Shown: positions 27,276 through 35,360 of the stretch, piece after piece
Layout: the number at the start of each line of letters is the position of its first letter
Numbering within the stretch: the stretch's first letter is position 1
Assembly: GCA_963841425.1 (NCBI GenBank)
Contig: CAWJCL010000002.1
Location: 434,001 to 498,000, forward strand
DNA from: DATEOR01 sp963841425
GTDB taxonomy: Bacteria; Actinomycetota; Thermoleophilia; Gaiellales; Gaiellaceae
Reading direction: 5' to 3'
Length of the DNA stretch: 64,000 nt
The notes under the pieces: generated by a model
Told to the model about the DNA's origin: nothing
Database searches by the model: none
The model's input: only the letters and a program-made list of their open reading frames with translations
Position numbers and translations under genes: made by a program

Positions 27276-29912
27276 ATGCGGACGGGACTGACGCGTGTGT
27301 CCCGCCCGGCACTGCGGCCTCTTTCGATCGCGACACTGCTCGTGGCCGCTGTGCTTGGCTCCAGCATCCGGGCCGATGCGACCCCGGAGCAGCCACACAT
27401 GCTCGCGGCGCGCACACAGGCGGCGGCTGCCGCGGAAGCGACGCTTCCGACCGGCTTCCAGGAGTCCGTCGTCTTCGACGGCCTGACCTTCCCGACCAAC
27501 CTTCGCTTCTCGCCCGACGGCCGCGTCTTCGTTGCGGAGAAGAGCGGGATCGTGGATGTCTACGACAACCTGAACGACACGACGCCGACCGTGTTCGCCG
27601 ATCTCCGGGGCGAGGTCGACGACTACTGGGACCGGGGCCTCCTCGGCCTCGCCCTCGACCCGAATTTCCCCGCGAGCCCGTACGTCTATGTGCTCTACAC
27701 CTACGACGCCGGGCCGGGCCAGAATCCACCGATCTGGCACGACAAGTGCCCGACACCTCCCGGCCCGACGACGGACGGCTGCGTCGTCACGGCACGCCTC
27801 TCGCGGCTGACCGCGACCAGCGATGCGATGACGGGAGAGGAGCAGGTGCTGCTGACCGGGTGGTGCCAGCAGTATCCGAGCCACTCGATCGGAGACCTAC
27901 GGTTCGGGCCGGACGGCGCGCTCTACGTCAGCGGAGGAGACGGAGCGAACTTCGTCAACGTCGACATCGGCCAGTGGGGCGGGACCCTTCCAAACGGCAC
28001 CACTCCGATCACGCCGAAGAACCCGTGCGGCGACCCGCCGGCGGGCGTGGGAGGAGCCATGACCGCCCCGAGCGCGGAAGGAGGTGCCCTCAGGGCTCAA
28101 AGCCGCCACCGGCTGGCGGGGCCGACGCTCCTGAACGGGACCGTCCTCAGGATCGATCCCGCGACCGGGGACGCGAGGCCGGACAACCCGCTCGCCGGGA
28201 GCACGGACGAGGTCGCGCAGAAAATCGTCGCCGAGGGGCTCCGAAACCCCTTCCGGTTCGCCCTCCGGCCCGGGACCGACGACCTGTGGATCGGGGACGT
28301 CGGCTGGAACGACTGGGAGGAGATCGACCGCAACCCGACTCCCAAGGAAACCGTGGCCAACTTCGGCTGGCCCTGTTACGAGGGCGTGGGCCACCAGTCC
28401 GGATACGAGAGCTACCAGGACCACATCTGCACCGACCTCTACGCGCTCGAGGGCTCGAACCCGGCCGACCCGAGCAAGGCGCGGCCGCCGTACTACACGT
28501 ACAACCACGACAACAGCGTCGTCCACGGAGACGGCTGCACGACGGGCAGCTCCTCGGTCACCGGGATGACGTTCTACGCGAGCGGCAACTATCCGAGCTC
28601 GTACGCCGGGGCGCTCTTCTTCGCAGACCACTCTCGCAACTGCATCTGGGTCATTCCCGAGGGAGCGAACGGCCTGCCTGACCCCTCCCAGGTCTCCGCC
28701 TTCGTCACTCCAGCAGCCGGTCCCGTCGACCTCGAGATCGGCCCGAACGGCGACCTTTTCTACGCCGGGTTCGATGACGGCACGATCCGCAGGATCCAGT
28801 ATTTCTCCGGCAATCAGCCGCCGGTCGTTCACGCCTCGGCAAACCCGAAGTTCGGCCCCGAGCCGCTATCGGTGCACTTCGACGCGTCGAGCTCGACGGA
28901 TCCGGACGGAGATCCACTGAGCTACTCCTGGGACCTCGACGGCGACGGAACGTTCGGCGACTCGACGCACGCGAAGCCGACGTTCGAGTACGAGACCAAG
29001 GGCGTCTTCCACCCCTCCGTGCGGGTGAGCGACGGTCAGGGCGGCACAACGAGGAGCTCGCTCTTCACCATCATGCCGGGGAACACACCGCCCGCTCCTG
29101 TGATCGACAAACCCGTCTCGTCGTTCACTTGGGCGGTCGGCACGAAGATCAGATTCCACGGTCACGCCGGCGACGCCGAGGACGGAGCCGAGCCCCGCGC
29201 CCGTCTCGGCTGGAAGCTGATCATCCACCACTGCCCGTCCGACTGCCACACGCACAACCTGCAGACGTTTCCTGGAGTCGCTTCGGGATCGTTCACCGCT
29301 CCGGACCACGAGTATCCGTCCTTCCTGGAGCTCAAGCTCACGGCGACCGACGCGAGCGGGCTCTCCGCGTCGAGGTCTGTCAAGCTGAAGCCGAAAACGG
29401 TCCGCCTACTCTTCGAGTCGAAGCCCGAGGGCCTTCAGCTGAGCGTTGGCACGTTCAGTGGCACCACGCCCTTCAAGCGCCGCGTCATCGTCGGCTCGGC
29501 GCAGTCGGTCAATGCCGCCGACCAGATGCTCGGCGAAGCGCCTTACGCATTCTCCTCCTGGTCGGACGGCGGCGGGGCGGCGCACACGATCACCGCGCCC
29601 GCGCTCGCCAAGACCTATACGGCCACCTTCGGCCCGAACCGTCCACCGGTCGCAAGGTTCTCGGCACGTCCGACCGAAGGGCGAAAGCCGCTCGAAGTCA
29701 GGTTCAACGCCGGCCGCTCGGGCGATCCCGACGGCGACAGGCTGCGCTGCTCGTGGGATCTCGACGGCGACGGCACGTTCGGCGATTCGCATGCGATCCA
29801 CCCGAAGCACGTGTACAAAAAACACGGGAAGGTCAAGGTGCGGCTGCGTGTCTTCGACCGCCGGGGCGGGCGCGACACCGCGTCTGTGACGATTCGCGTC
29901 AAGCGAGGCTGA
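27276..29912 (+). CDS. Secreted PQQ-dependent sugar dehydrogenase-like protein with PKD domains
   Basis: The 878-aa protein starts with a signal peptide (residues 1-35). A glucose/sorbosone dehydrogenase-type beta-propeller fills about 50-510 (GLTFPTNLRFSPDGRVFVAE, RGLLGLALDPNFP, EGLRNPFRFALRPG, GDVGWNDWEEID). Two PKD domains follow, near 515-605 and 790-878, each with SWDLDGDGTFGD. A third Ig-like or PKD-like region lies between them. Such proteins oxidise sugars outside the cell with bound PQQ, or only bind carbohydrate. It has no membrane anchor. It faces away from the polysaccharide locus and may act on that polymer. Confidence 0.88.
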   Translation: MRTGLTRVSRPALRPLSIATLLVAAVLGSSIRADATPEQPHMLAARTQAAAAAEATLPTGFQESVVFDGLTFPTNLRFSPDGRVFVAEKSGIVDVYDNLNDTTPTVFADLRGEVDDYWDRGLLGLALDPNFPASPYVYVLYTYDAGPGQNPPIWHDKCPTPPGPTTDGCVVTARLSRLTATSDAMTGEEQVLLTGWCQQYPSHSIGDLRFGPDGALYVSGGDGANFVNVDIGQWGGTLPNGTTPITPKNPCGDPPAGVGGAMTAPSAEGGALRAQSRHRLAGPTLLNGTVLRIDPATGDARPDNPLAGSTDEVAQKIVAEGLRNPFRFALRPGTDDLWIGDVGWNDWEEIDRNPTPKETVANFGWPCYEGVGHQSGYESYQDHICTDLYALEGSNPADPSKARPPYYTYNHDNSVVHGDGCTTGSSSVTGMTFYASGNYPSSYAGALFFADHSRNCIWVIPEGANGLPDPSQVSAFVTPAAGPVDLEIGPNGDLFYAGFDDGTIRRIQYFSGNQPPVVHASANPKFGPEPLSVHFDASSSTDPDGDPLSYSWDLDGDGTFGDSTHAKPTFEYETKGVFHPSVRVSDGQGGTTRSSLFTIMPGNTPPAPVIDKPVSSFTWAVGTKIRFHGHAGDAEDGAEPRARLGWKLIIHHCPSDCHTHNLQTFPGVASGSFTAPDHEYPSFLELKLTATDASGLSASRSVKLKPKTVRLLFESKPEGLQLSVGTFSGTTPFKRRVIVGSAQSVNAADQMLGEAPYAFSSWSDGGGAAHTITAPALAKTYTATFGPNRPPVARFSARPTEGRKPLEVRFNAGRSGDPDGDRLRCSWDLDGDGTFGDSHAIHPKHVYKKHGKVKVRLRVFDRRGGRDTASVTIRVKRG

Positions 29913-29925
29913 TTCCCCAATAGGA

Positions 29926-29958
29926 GCGGCCACCGCCCGACCAATCGGGGGTGGCCGC
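29926..29958 (+). terminator. Strong hairpin after the sugar dehydrogenase
   Basis: GCGGCCACCGCCCGA pairs with TCGGGGGTGGCCGC across a CCAA loop (14 pairs, one bulge), 13 bases after the stop. No T-run follows, so it may be a weak terminator or a 3'-end stabiliser. Confidence 0.6.
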
Positions 29959-30014
29959 AGATTGCGCCACGAGGGACGCAAGAGAAATGATCCTGGAGTC
30001 GCGAGCCGATGGCA

Positions 30015-30030
30015 TCCCTCGAACGAGGGA
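30015..30030. promoter_or_regulatory. 16-bp palindrome, candidate operator copy 1
   Basis: TCCCTCGAACGAGGGA is symmetric except for the central AA. A second copy differing by one central base lies at 31953-31968, so the pair brackets the mutase gene. Confidence 0.45.
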
Positions 30031-30198
30031 TGGACGGGCCGTCCCGCTTGGTCTCCGGGACCGCCCGCCCAATGCCCGTGCTCGGGTCGGCGGGAGGCTC
30101 TGGCCCGAGCCTGATGGCGGCTGCGGCCAACCGTCCACCGGGGGCGAGCGTACTCCCGCAGGGCTTTCGTTACCACTAGCCCCCCGACCAGTTTCGGC

Positions 30199-31863
30199 TC
30201 AGAAGACCGGCGTCTCGCGCCAGACGCCCCAGCTTTCTCGCAGGGCATCGCACATTTCGCCCATCGTCACGTACGCGCGGGAGGCGTCGATGATCGCCGG
30301 CATGAGGTTCGTGTCGGCCTCGGCCGCTTCCCGCCCGAGCCTCGCGAGCGCCGATTCGACCGCGGCCGAGTCGCGCCGGGCGCGCAGGGCCCTGACGCGC
30401 TCGATCTGCTTCTGCTCGAGGGCGGCGTCGATCTTCAGGATCTCGAGCTCCCGCTCGTCGGCATCCTCGAACCGGTTCACGCCGACGATGACGCGCTCGC
30501 CAGACTCGACCTCGCCCTGGAAGCGGAAGGACGCCTCGGCGATCTCGCGTTGGAAGAAGTTCTCCTTGATCGCCTCGACGACGCCGCCCAGCTCGCGGAT
30601 CCGGCCGAAGTAGTCGTAGGCCTCCTGCTCCAGGCGGTTGGTCAGGTCCTCGAGGTAGTAGGAGCCGCCGAGGGGATCGATCGTCGACGTGACGCCGGTC
30701 TCGTGGGCGATCACCTGCTGCGTGCGCAGAGCGAGCTTCACCGCGTGCTCGGTCGGGAGCGCAAGCGCCTCGTCGAAGGAGTTCGTGTGCAGCGACTGGC
30801 AGCCGCCCAGGACCGCGGCCAGGGCCTCGAGCGCCGTCCGGACGATGTTCACCTCGGGCTGCTGCGCGGTCAGCGACACCCCGGCGGTCTGCGCGTGGAA
30901 GCGCATGAGCCACGAGCGCGGGTTCTTCGCCCCGTAGCGCTCGCGGAGCTCCCTTGCCCAGATCCGGCGGGCAGCCCGGTACTTCGCCACCTCTTCGAAG
31001 AAGTCGATGTGCGCGTTGAAGAAGAACGAGAGCCGCGGGGCGAAGTCGTCGACGTCGAGCCCGCGCTCGATCCCGGCCTCCACATAGGCGAACCCGTCGG
31101 CGAGCGTGAAGGCGAGCTCCTGCGCGGCGGTCGAGCCGGCCTCACGGATGTGGTAGCCGGAGATCGAGACCGGGTGCCAGAGCGGCACGTTGCGCGCGCA
31201 GTACTCGATCATGTCCACGCAAAGCCGCATCGAGGGCTCGGGCGGGAAGATCCACTCCTTCTGCGCGATGTACTCCTTGAGGATGTCGGTCTGAATCGTC
31301 CCGCGCAGCTGGTCCTGGGGTACCCCCTGCTCCTCGGCAACACAGATGTAGAAGGCGAGGAGCATCGCCGCCGGCGCGTTGATCGTCATCGAGGTCGAGA
31401 CCTCGCCGAGCGGGATCCCGGCGAAGAGCTGCTCCATGTCCTCGAGGGAGTCGATGGCGACGCCTTCGCGCCCGACCTCGCCGAGCGACCTCGGGTGGTC
31501 CGAGTCGTAGCCCATGAGGGTCGGCATGTCGAAGGCCGTCGAGAGGCCGGTCTGGCCATGTTCGAGCAGGTAGCGGAAGCGCGCGTTCGTCTCCTCGGCA
31601 GTGCCGAAGCCGGCGAACTGGCGCATCGTCCAGAGCTTCCCGCGGTACATGGAGGGATAGACGCCGCGCGTGAACGGGAAGGCGCCCGGATAGCCGAGGT
31701 CGCGGTCGTAGTCGATCGCGACGGTGTCAGGGGTGTAGAGCGGCTCGTTCTCGAGCCCCGACATAGTACTGAAGAGCCCTCGGCGCTCCGGGCTCTGCTC
31801 GTAGAGGGCGCGCCGCCACTCGTCGGTGGCGTGGGCGCGCCTCCGTTCTTCCGCTGTGGCCAT
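30199..31863 (-). CDS. Methylmalonyl-CoA mutase large-subunit catalytic domain
   Basis: This 554-aa protein covers the substrate-binding TIM-barrel part of the mutase: YPGAFPFTRGVYPSMYRGKL, STAFDMPTLMGYDSDHP, SISGYHIREAGSTAAQELAF, ETGVTSTIDPLGGSYYLE. It ends without the B12-binding DxHxxG domain, as in the split alpha-subunit form, so a separate small subunit is needed and is not in this window. It converts methylmalonyl-CoA and succinyl-CoA, or a related isomer pair such as isobutyryl-CoA; exact specificity is open. A cobalamin adenosyltransferase lies 6.4 kb away. A TAGAAT box ends 8 bases before the ATG. Confidence 0.92.
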   Translation of the reverse strand: MATAEERRRAHATDEWRRALYEQSPERRGLFSTMSGLENEPLYTPDTVAIDYDRDLGYPGAFPFTRGVYPSMYRGKLWTMRQFAGFGTAEETNARFRYLLEHGQTGLSTAFDMPTLMGYDSDHPRSLGEVGREGVAIDSLEDMEQLFAGIPLGEVSTSMTINAPAAMLLAFYICVAEEQGVPQDQLRGTIQTDILKEYIAQKEWIFPPEPSMRLCVDMIEYCARNVPLWHPVSISGYHIREAGSTAAQELAFTLADGFAYVEAGIERGLDVDDFAPRLSFFFNAHIDFFEEVAKYRAARRIWARELRERYGAKNPRSWLMRFHAQTAGVSLTAQQPEVNIVRTALEALAAVLGGCQSLHTNSFDEALALPTEHAVKLALRTQQVIAHETGVTSTIDPLGGSYYLEDLTNRLEQEAYDYFGRIRELGGVVEAIKENFFQREIAEASFRFQGEVESGERVIVGVNRFEDADERELEILKIDAALEQKQIERVRALRARRDSAAVESALARLGREAAEADTNLMPAIIDASRAYVTMGEMCDALRESWGVWRETPVF

Positions 31864-31871
31864 GCGGACTC

Positions 31872-31877
31872 ATTCTA
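31872..31877 (-). promoter_or_regulatory. Candidate -10 box for leaderless mutase mRNA
   Basis: TAGAAT (5 of 6 consensus bases) on the minus strand is separated by 8 bases from the ATG at 31863. No good -35 was seen. Confidence 0.5.
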
Positions 31878-31952
31878 CGCGGGCTCGCTCCCCGGCTTTC
31901 CGAGGACGAGGTTGCCGTTTTCCGGCCCGGTGTCCCTCCAAACGAAGAATCG

Positions 31953-31968
31953 TCCCTCGTACGAGGGA
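31953..31968. promoter_or_regulatory. 16-bp perfect palindrome, candidate operator copy 2
   Basis: TCCCTCGTACGAGGGA is fully symmetric. It lies 90 bases before the mutase start (minus strand) and 110 bases before the TasA-like gene (plus strand), so a dimeric regulator here could control either or both. Confidence 0.5.
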
Positions 31969-32077
31969 AATTCCGGCAACACCTACCAGATTCTTACCGT
32001 CCTCACCCCGGGCCGCGCCCCCACGAGGCGATGAGGAACGTGTCACGCCAATCTGCGGCACGAAAGGACGGTTACAC

Positions 32078-32638
32078 ATGACAACGATGGCCTATGTGAC
32101 TAGGCACCCGCGTCGCGCCCTGCTGGCGCTCGCGGCGCTCACCGCCTCGGTGGCGGTGGCGGTCGGGTCGAGCGCGAGCTTCAGTGCAAGCTCCGCGAAC
32201 CCGAGCAACACCTTCGCAGCTGGGACGCTGACCATCCTGAACTCCAAGGAAGGCCTTGCGGTCCTGACGGCGAGCGGCATGAAGCCCGGCGACTCCTCGA
32301 CCGGAACGGTCGACGTCCAGAACTCGGGCTCGCTTAGCGGCGTCTTCACGCTCGCTAAGTCCGGCATCGTCGATTCGGACGGTTCCAACCCGCTGTCGGC
32401 CAAGCTCAACCTCGTCGTGAAGGACTGCGGCGACTTCTCGAGCGGCACGCCGACCTGCGACGTCGGTGACCCGCAGATGTACAGCGGGACGATCGCGTCC
32501 ATGGGAACCATCGCCCTCGGTACCTTCGCGGCGAGCGAGAAGCACCGCTACGAGTTCGCGGTCACCTTCGACTCGAGCGCGGGGGACGTCTACCAGGGCG
32601 ATACCTCGAGCGTCCAGTTCGACTGGAACGCCTCCTAA
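32078..32638 (+). CDS. TasA/camelysin-like secreted protein with SipW-type signal peptide
   Basis: The 186-aa protein begins with Arg residues and a hydrophobic segment (ALLALAALTASVAVAVG), then SSASFSASSANPSNTFAAG. This is the pattern of SipW-dependent exported proteins. The mature part has ILNSKEGLAVLTASGMKPGD and an Ig-like beta fold as in TasA and camelysin (M73). The ATG at 32078 follows AAAGGAC by 8 bases; the longer frame has no support. The family forms extracellular fibres or binds metal. It leads a module with its probable signal peptidase and two larger surface proteins. Confidence 0.85.
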   Translation: MTTMAYVTRHPRRALLALAALTASVAVAVGSSASFSASSANPSNTFAAGTLTILNSKEGLAVLTASGMKPGDSSTGTVDVQNSGSLSGVFTLAKSGIVDSDGSNPLSAKLNLVVKDCGDFSSGTPTCDVGDPQMYSGTIASMGTIALGTFAASEKHRYEFAVTFDSSAGDVYQGDTSSVQFDWNAS

Positions 32639-32674
32639 GAGCGACGTCCTTTTGCAGGCCAGGCGTGATGCGAC

Positions 32675-32703
32675 GCCGGGGCCGCCCACAAAGCGGCCCC
32701 GGC
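32675..32703 (+). terminator. Perfect 11-bp hairpin between the tasA-like and sipW-like genes
   Basis: GCCGGGGCCGC and GCGGCCCCGGC pair fully around a 7-base loop, 37 bases after the TasA-like stop. There is no T-run. It could cut transcription partly, or protect the upstream message, giving more fibre subunit than peptidase. Confidence 0.55.
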
Positions 32704-32754
32704 TCGCGGCCCGCCAGCGCCTGACAAAGGGCGTCCCGACACGGGACCCCGAGG

Positions 32755-33333
32755 ATGACGAACCGAACGTACGACTGTTACCGGTGGGAGCCGAAGAGCT
32801 CGCGGAGGCGCGTGGCCCCGGCCGTCGCAACCGTCCTTTGTGCGGTGTGCGTAGGACTGGCCGGGCTCATGCTTCTCCCTGGGCTCTTCGGCTACAGCCG
32901 CTACGTGATCACGAGCGGCTCCATGACCGGCACGTACGATCGGGGCTCGATCGTCTTCGACAAGGTGGTCCCCGTCGACGAGCTCGTTGTCGGCGACGTG
33001 ATCACCTACACGCCTCCTCCCGGCTACGGCCCTGAGGGTCGCGTGACTCATCGCGTCGCCTGGATCGGTGCCGACGAGTTCGGCCGGCGCGTCTTCCGCA
33101 CCAAAGGGGACGCGAACACGACCGCCGACCCCTGGACGTTCACCCTCGATCAGCCGACGCAGGCCAAGGTCGCCTTCCACGTTCCGTACGTCGGCTTCGT
33201 CTTCGCGGCGCTCTCGATCCGCGGTGTGCGGATGCTGCTCATCGGCATCCCTGCGCTGCTCATCGCGATCGCTGCCTTCGCCGGCCTCAGGCGCGAAGCT
33301 CATGCGGCCGGGCAGGAGGGGGCGAGCGAGTGA
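32755..33333 (+). CDS. SipW/ER-type signal peptidase I
   Basis: The 192-aa protein has an N-terminal membrane helix, the catalytic-Ser motif SGSMTGTYDRGSIV, VVGDVITYTPP, a RVTHRV His motif in place of the usual bacterial Lys, and a C-terminal helix pair. This Ser-His arrangement is typical of the archaeal/eukaryotic-like SipW class that processes TasA. It is placed directly among three probable substrates. GTG of the next gene overlaps its stop (GTGA). Confidence 0.88.
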   Translation: MTNRTYDCYRWEPKSSRRRVAPAVATVLCAVCVGLAGLMLLPGLFGYSRYVITSGSMTGTYDRGSIVFDKVVPVDELVVGDVITYTPPPGYGPEGRVTHRVAWIGADEFGRRVFRTKGDANTTADPWTFTLDQPTQAKVAFHVPYVGFVFAALSIRGVRMLLIGIPALLIAIAAFAGLRREAHAAGQEGASE

Positions 33334-35360
33334 GGAACCGGCTCGTCGCCGTCCTCTTGGCAGCCACGGCGCTCACCGCGGTGGGCTTCGGCATGTCCGG
33401 AGCCACCTTCACCGCCGGAAGCGCGAACCCCGGCAACGACTTCGCCACCGCGACGAGCTTCTCGACCGTCGCCGTGGTCGATCCTGGCACGCCCCTTCGC
33501 GGCACGGTGAGCGTGAGCGCCACCACAACCGGGACGATCGTCTCGGTCACGATCCAGCGCTCCCCCGCGGGCGCGGGCACGTGGACGGACATCTGCACCG
33601 ACAGCTCGAGTCCGTACTCCTGCTCTTTCGACACGACCGCCGTCGCCGACGGTCTCTACGACCTACGGGCAACCGCGGACGACGGCGCGGGCACGATCAC
33701 CTCGTCCACGATCGCCAACCGGCGCGTGGACAACACGAACCCGACCGCGACGATGACCGATCCAGGCTCGCCGCTCAGCGGCACGATCTCCCTCGGCGCG
33801 ACGGCGAGCGACGGCGGCTCCGGCGTCGCTTCGGTGACGATTCAGCGCTCCCCAGCGGGCGCGGGCACGTGGACGGACATCTGCACCGACAGCTCGAGCC
33901 CCTACTCTTGCTCGCTCGACACGACCTCGCTCGGCGACGCCCTCTACGACTTCCGCGCGGTCGCAACCGACAACGCCGGCAACGCCAACTCCTCGACGGT
34001 CTCCAACCGCCGGATCGACAATGTCGCGCCGACCGTGTCCCTGACGGATCCCGGGGCGAACCTGGCCGGGTCGTCGATCACGCTCGATGCCACGGCCTCC
34101 GACGGCGGCGGGATCGCCAACGTGAAGATCCAGCGCTCCCCCGCGGGCGCGGGCACGTGGACGGACATCTGCACCGACAGCTCGAGCCCGTACTCCTGCT
34201 CTTTCGACACGACCGCCGTCAGCGACGGTCTCTATGACCTGCGCGCCGTGGCGACCGACAACGGCAACCGAACCACGAACTCGACTGTCGTCGCCAACCG
34301 GCGGGTCGACAACACGAACCCGACCGCGACGATGACCGATCCAGGCTCGCCGCTCAGCGGCACGATCTCCCTCGGCGCGACGGCGAGCGACGGCGGCTCG
34401 GGTATCTCGTCGGTCTCGATCCAGATCTCACCCGCCGGCGCCGGCACTTGGTCGACCGTCTGCACCGACGCCAGCAGCCCGTACGGCTGCACCCTGGACT
34501 CCACGGCGAACACCGACGGCCTGTACGACTTCCGCGCGGTCACGACGGACAACGCGGGCAACCCGAACACGTCGACGACGGTGGCGAACCGGCGCATCGA
34601 CAACACGGCTCCGACGGCTTCGCTCACCGATCCGGGCAGCCCGCTCCGCGGCACCGTCACCCTGAATGCCACCGGCACAGACGGCGGGTCAGGCGTACTC
34701 AACGTCCACATCGACCGCGCGCCCGCGGGCACGGGCACCTGGACGACGATCTGCACTGACGCGACGAGCCCGTACTCCTGCTCGTGGAACACGACGGGTG
34801 TCGCCGACGGCAGCTACGACCTCCGCGCGGTCACGACGGACAACGCAGGCAACGTCACAAGCTCCACGACGGTCTCGAACCGGGTCGTCGACAACACTGC
34901 CCCCACTGCGACGGACATCCAGACGGCGAACACCTCCGGAGGCACCGTCGGCAAGGCCGAGCAGGGCGACACGATCGTCTTCACGTTCAGCGAGCAGATC
35001 GCTCCTGGGACGATCGTCGCCGGCTGGAACGGGACCGGGACGCAGACGGTGACGGTGACCCTGGACAGCGCCGCCTTCTCGCTCACGGGAGCGACCCTCG
35101 TCACGACGAGCGTGACGCTGCCGGCCGGCTACACCTCCCCCGCGAACAAGACCGTCGTCTTCTCGAACTCGACGATTGCGCAGAGCGGGAACGTCCTGAC
35201 CGTCACGCTCGGCGCGCCCGATAAGCCACAGTGGGTCGGGACCGGCAGCGCCGGGCAGATGAGCTGGCCGGTCGTCGCAGGGCTGACGGACATCGCCGGC
35301 AACACCCTCGTCACCCCGGTCACGAAGCTCGAGACCGGCGGAAGCGACGCGGAGTTCTAG
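33330..35360 (+). CDS. Secreted Ig-repeat surface protein with SipW-type leader
   Basis: The 676-aa protein begins with a hydrophobic leader (RLVAVLLAATALTAVGFG) and GATFTAGSANPGNDFATATS, the same leader grammar as the TasA-like protein. Five tandem Ig-like repeats of about 95 residues follow. Each has DPG.PL.G...L.A.. DGGSG, then a PAGAGTW..ICTD.SSPYSC block with two Cys that could form a disulfide. The C-terminal 130 residues (from about 540, TADIQ-like then DTIVFTFSEQIAPG) resemble an Ig-like domain of another type. There is no anchor. It is probably an adhesin or fibre-associated stalk. Confidence 0.85.
   Translation: MRNRLVAVLLAATALTAVGFGMSGATFTAGSANPGNDFATATSFSTVAVVDPGTPLRGTVSVSATTTGTIVSVTIQRSPAGAGTWTDICTDSSSPYSCSFDTTAVADGLYDLRATADDGAGTITSSTIANRRVDNTNPTATMTDPGSPLSGTISLGATASDGGSGVASVTIQRSPAGAGTWTDICTDSSSPYSCSLDTTSLGDALYDFRAVATDNAGNANSSTVSNRRIDNVAPTVSLTDPGANLAGSSITLDATASDGGGIANVKIQRSPAGAGTWTDICTDSSSPYSCSFDTTAVSDGLYDLRAVATDNGNRTTNSTVVANRRVDNTNPTATMTDPGSPLSGTISLGATASDGGSGISSVSIQISPAGAGTWSTVCTDASSPYGCTLDSTANTDGLYDFRAVTTDNAGNPNTSTTVANRRIDNTAPTASLTDPGSPLRGTVTLNATGTDGGSGVLNVHIDRAPAGTGTWTTICTDATSPYSCSWNTTGVADGSYDLRAVTTDNAGNVTSSTTVSNRVVDNTAPTATDIQTANTSGGTVGKAEQGDTIVFTFSEQIAPGTIVAGWNGTGTQTVTVTLDSAAFSLTGATLVTTSVTLPAGYTSPANKTVVFSNSTIAQSGNVLTVTLGAPDKPQWVGTGSAGQMSWPVVAGLTDIAGNTLVTPVTKLETGGSDAEF
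33551..33644 (+). repeat. 94-bp coding repeat A, copy 1
   Basis: It matches 34127-34220 at 93 of 94 bases, and a more diverged copy lies near 33840-33920. It encodes the PAGAGTWTDICTDSSSPYSC block of Ig repeats 1 and 3. Confidence 0.8.
33729..33820 (+). repeat. 92-bp coding repeat B, copy 1
   Basis: It is identical over 92 bases to 34308-34399. It encodes DNTNPTATMTDPGSPLSG and the following residues at the start of Ig repeats 2 and 4. Confidence 0.85.
34127..34220 (+). repeat. 94-bp coding repeat A, copy 2
   Basis: It differs from 33551-33644 at one base, suggesting recent duplication or gene conversion. Confidence 0.8.
34308..34399 (+). repeat. 92-bp coding repeat B, copy 2
   Basis: Identical to 33729-33820, including third codon positions. 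Confidence 0.85.

Noticed and set aside
30550..32034. 494-codon plus-strand frame opposite the mutase
   Set aside because: It is the antisense shadow of a fully conserved methylmalonyl-CoA mutase gene.
33551..34399. Repeats that could suggest a CRISPR-like array
   Set aside because: Repeat units are 92-94 bp, in coding frame, and encode Ig domains; there are no short spacers.
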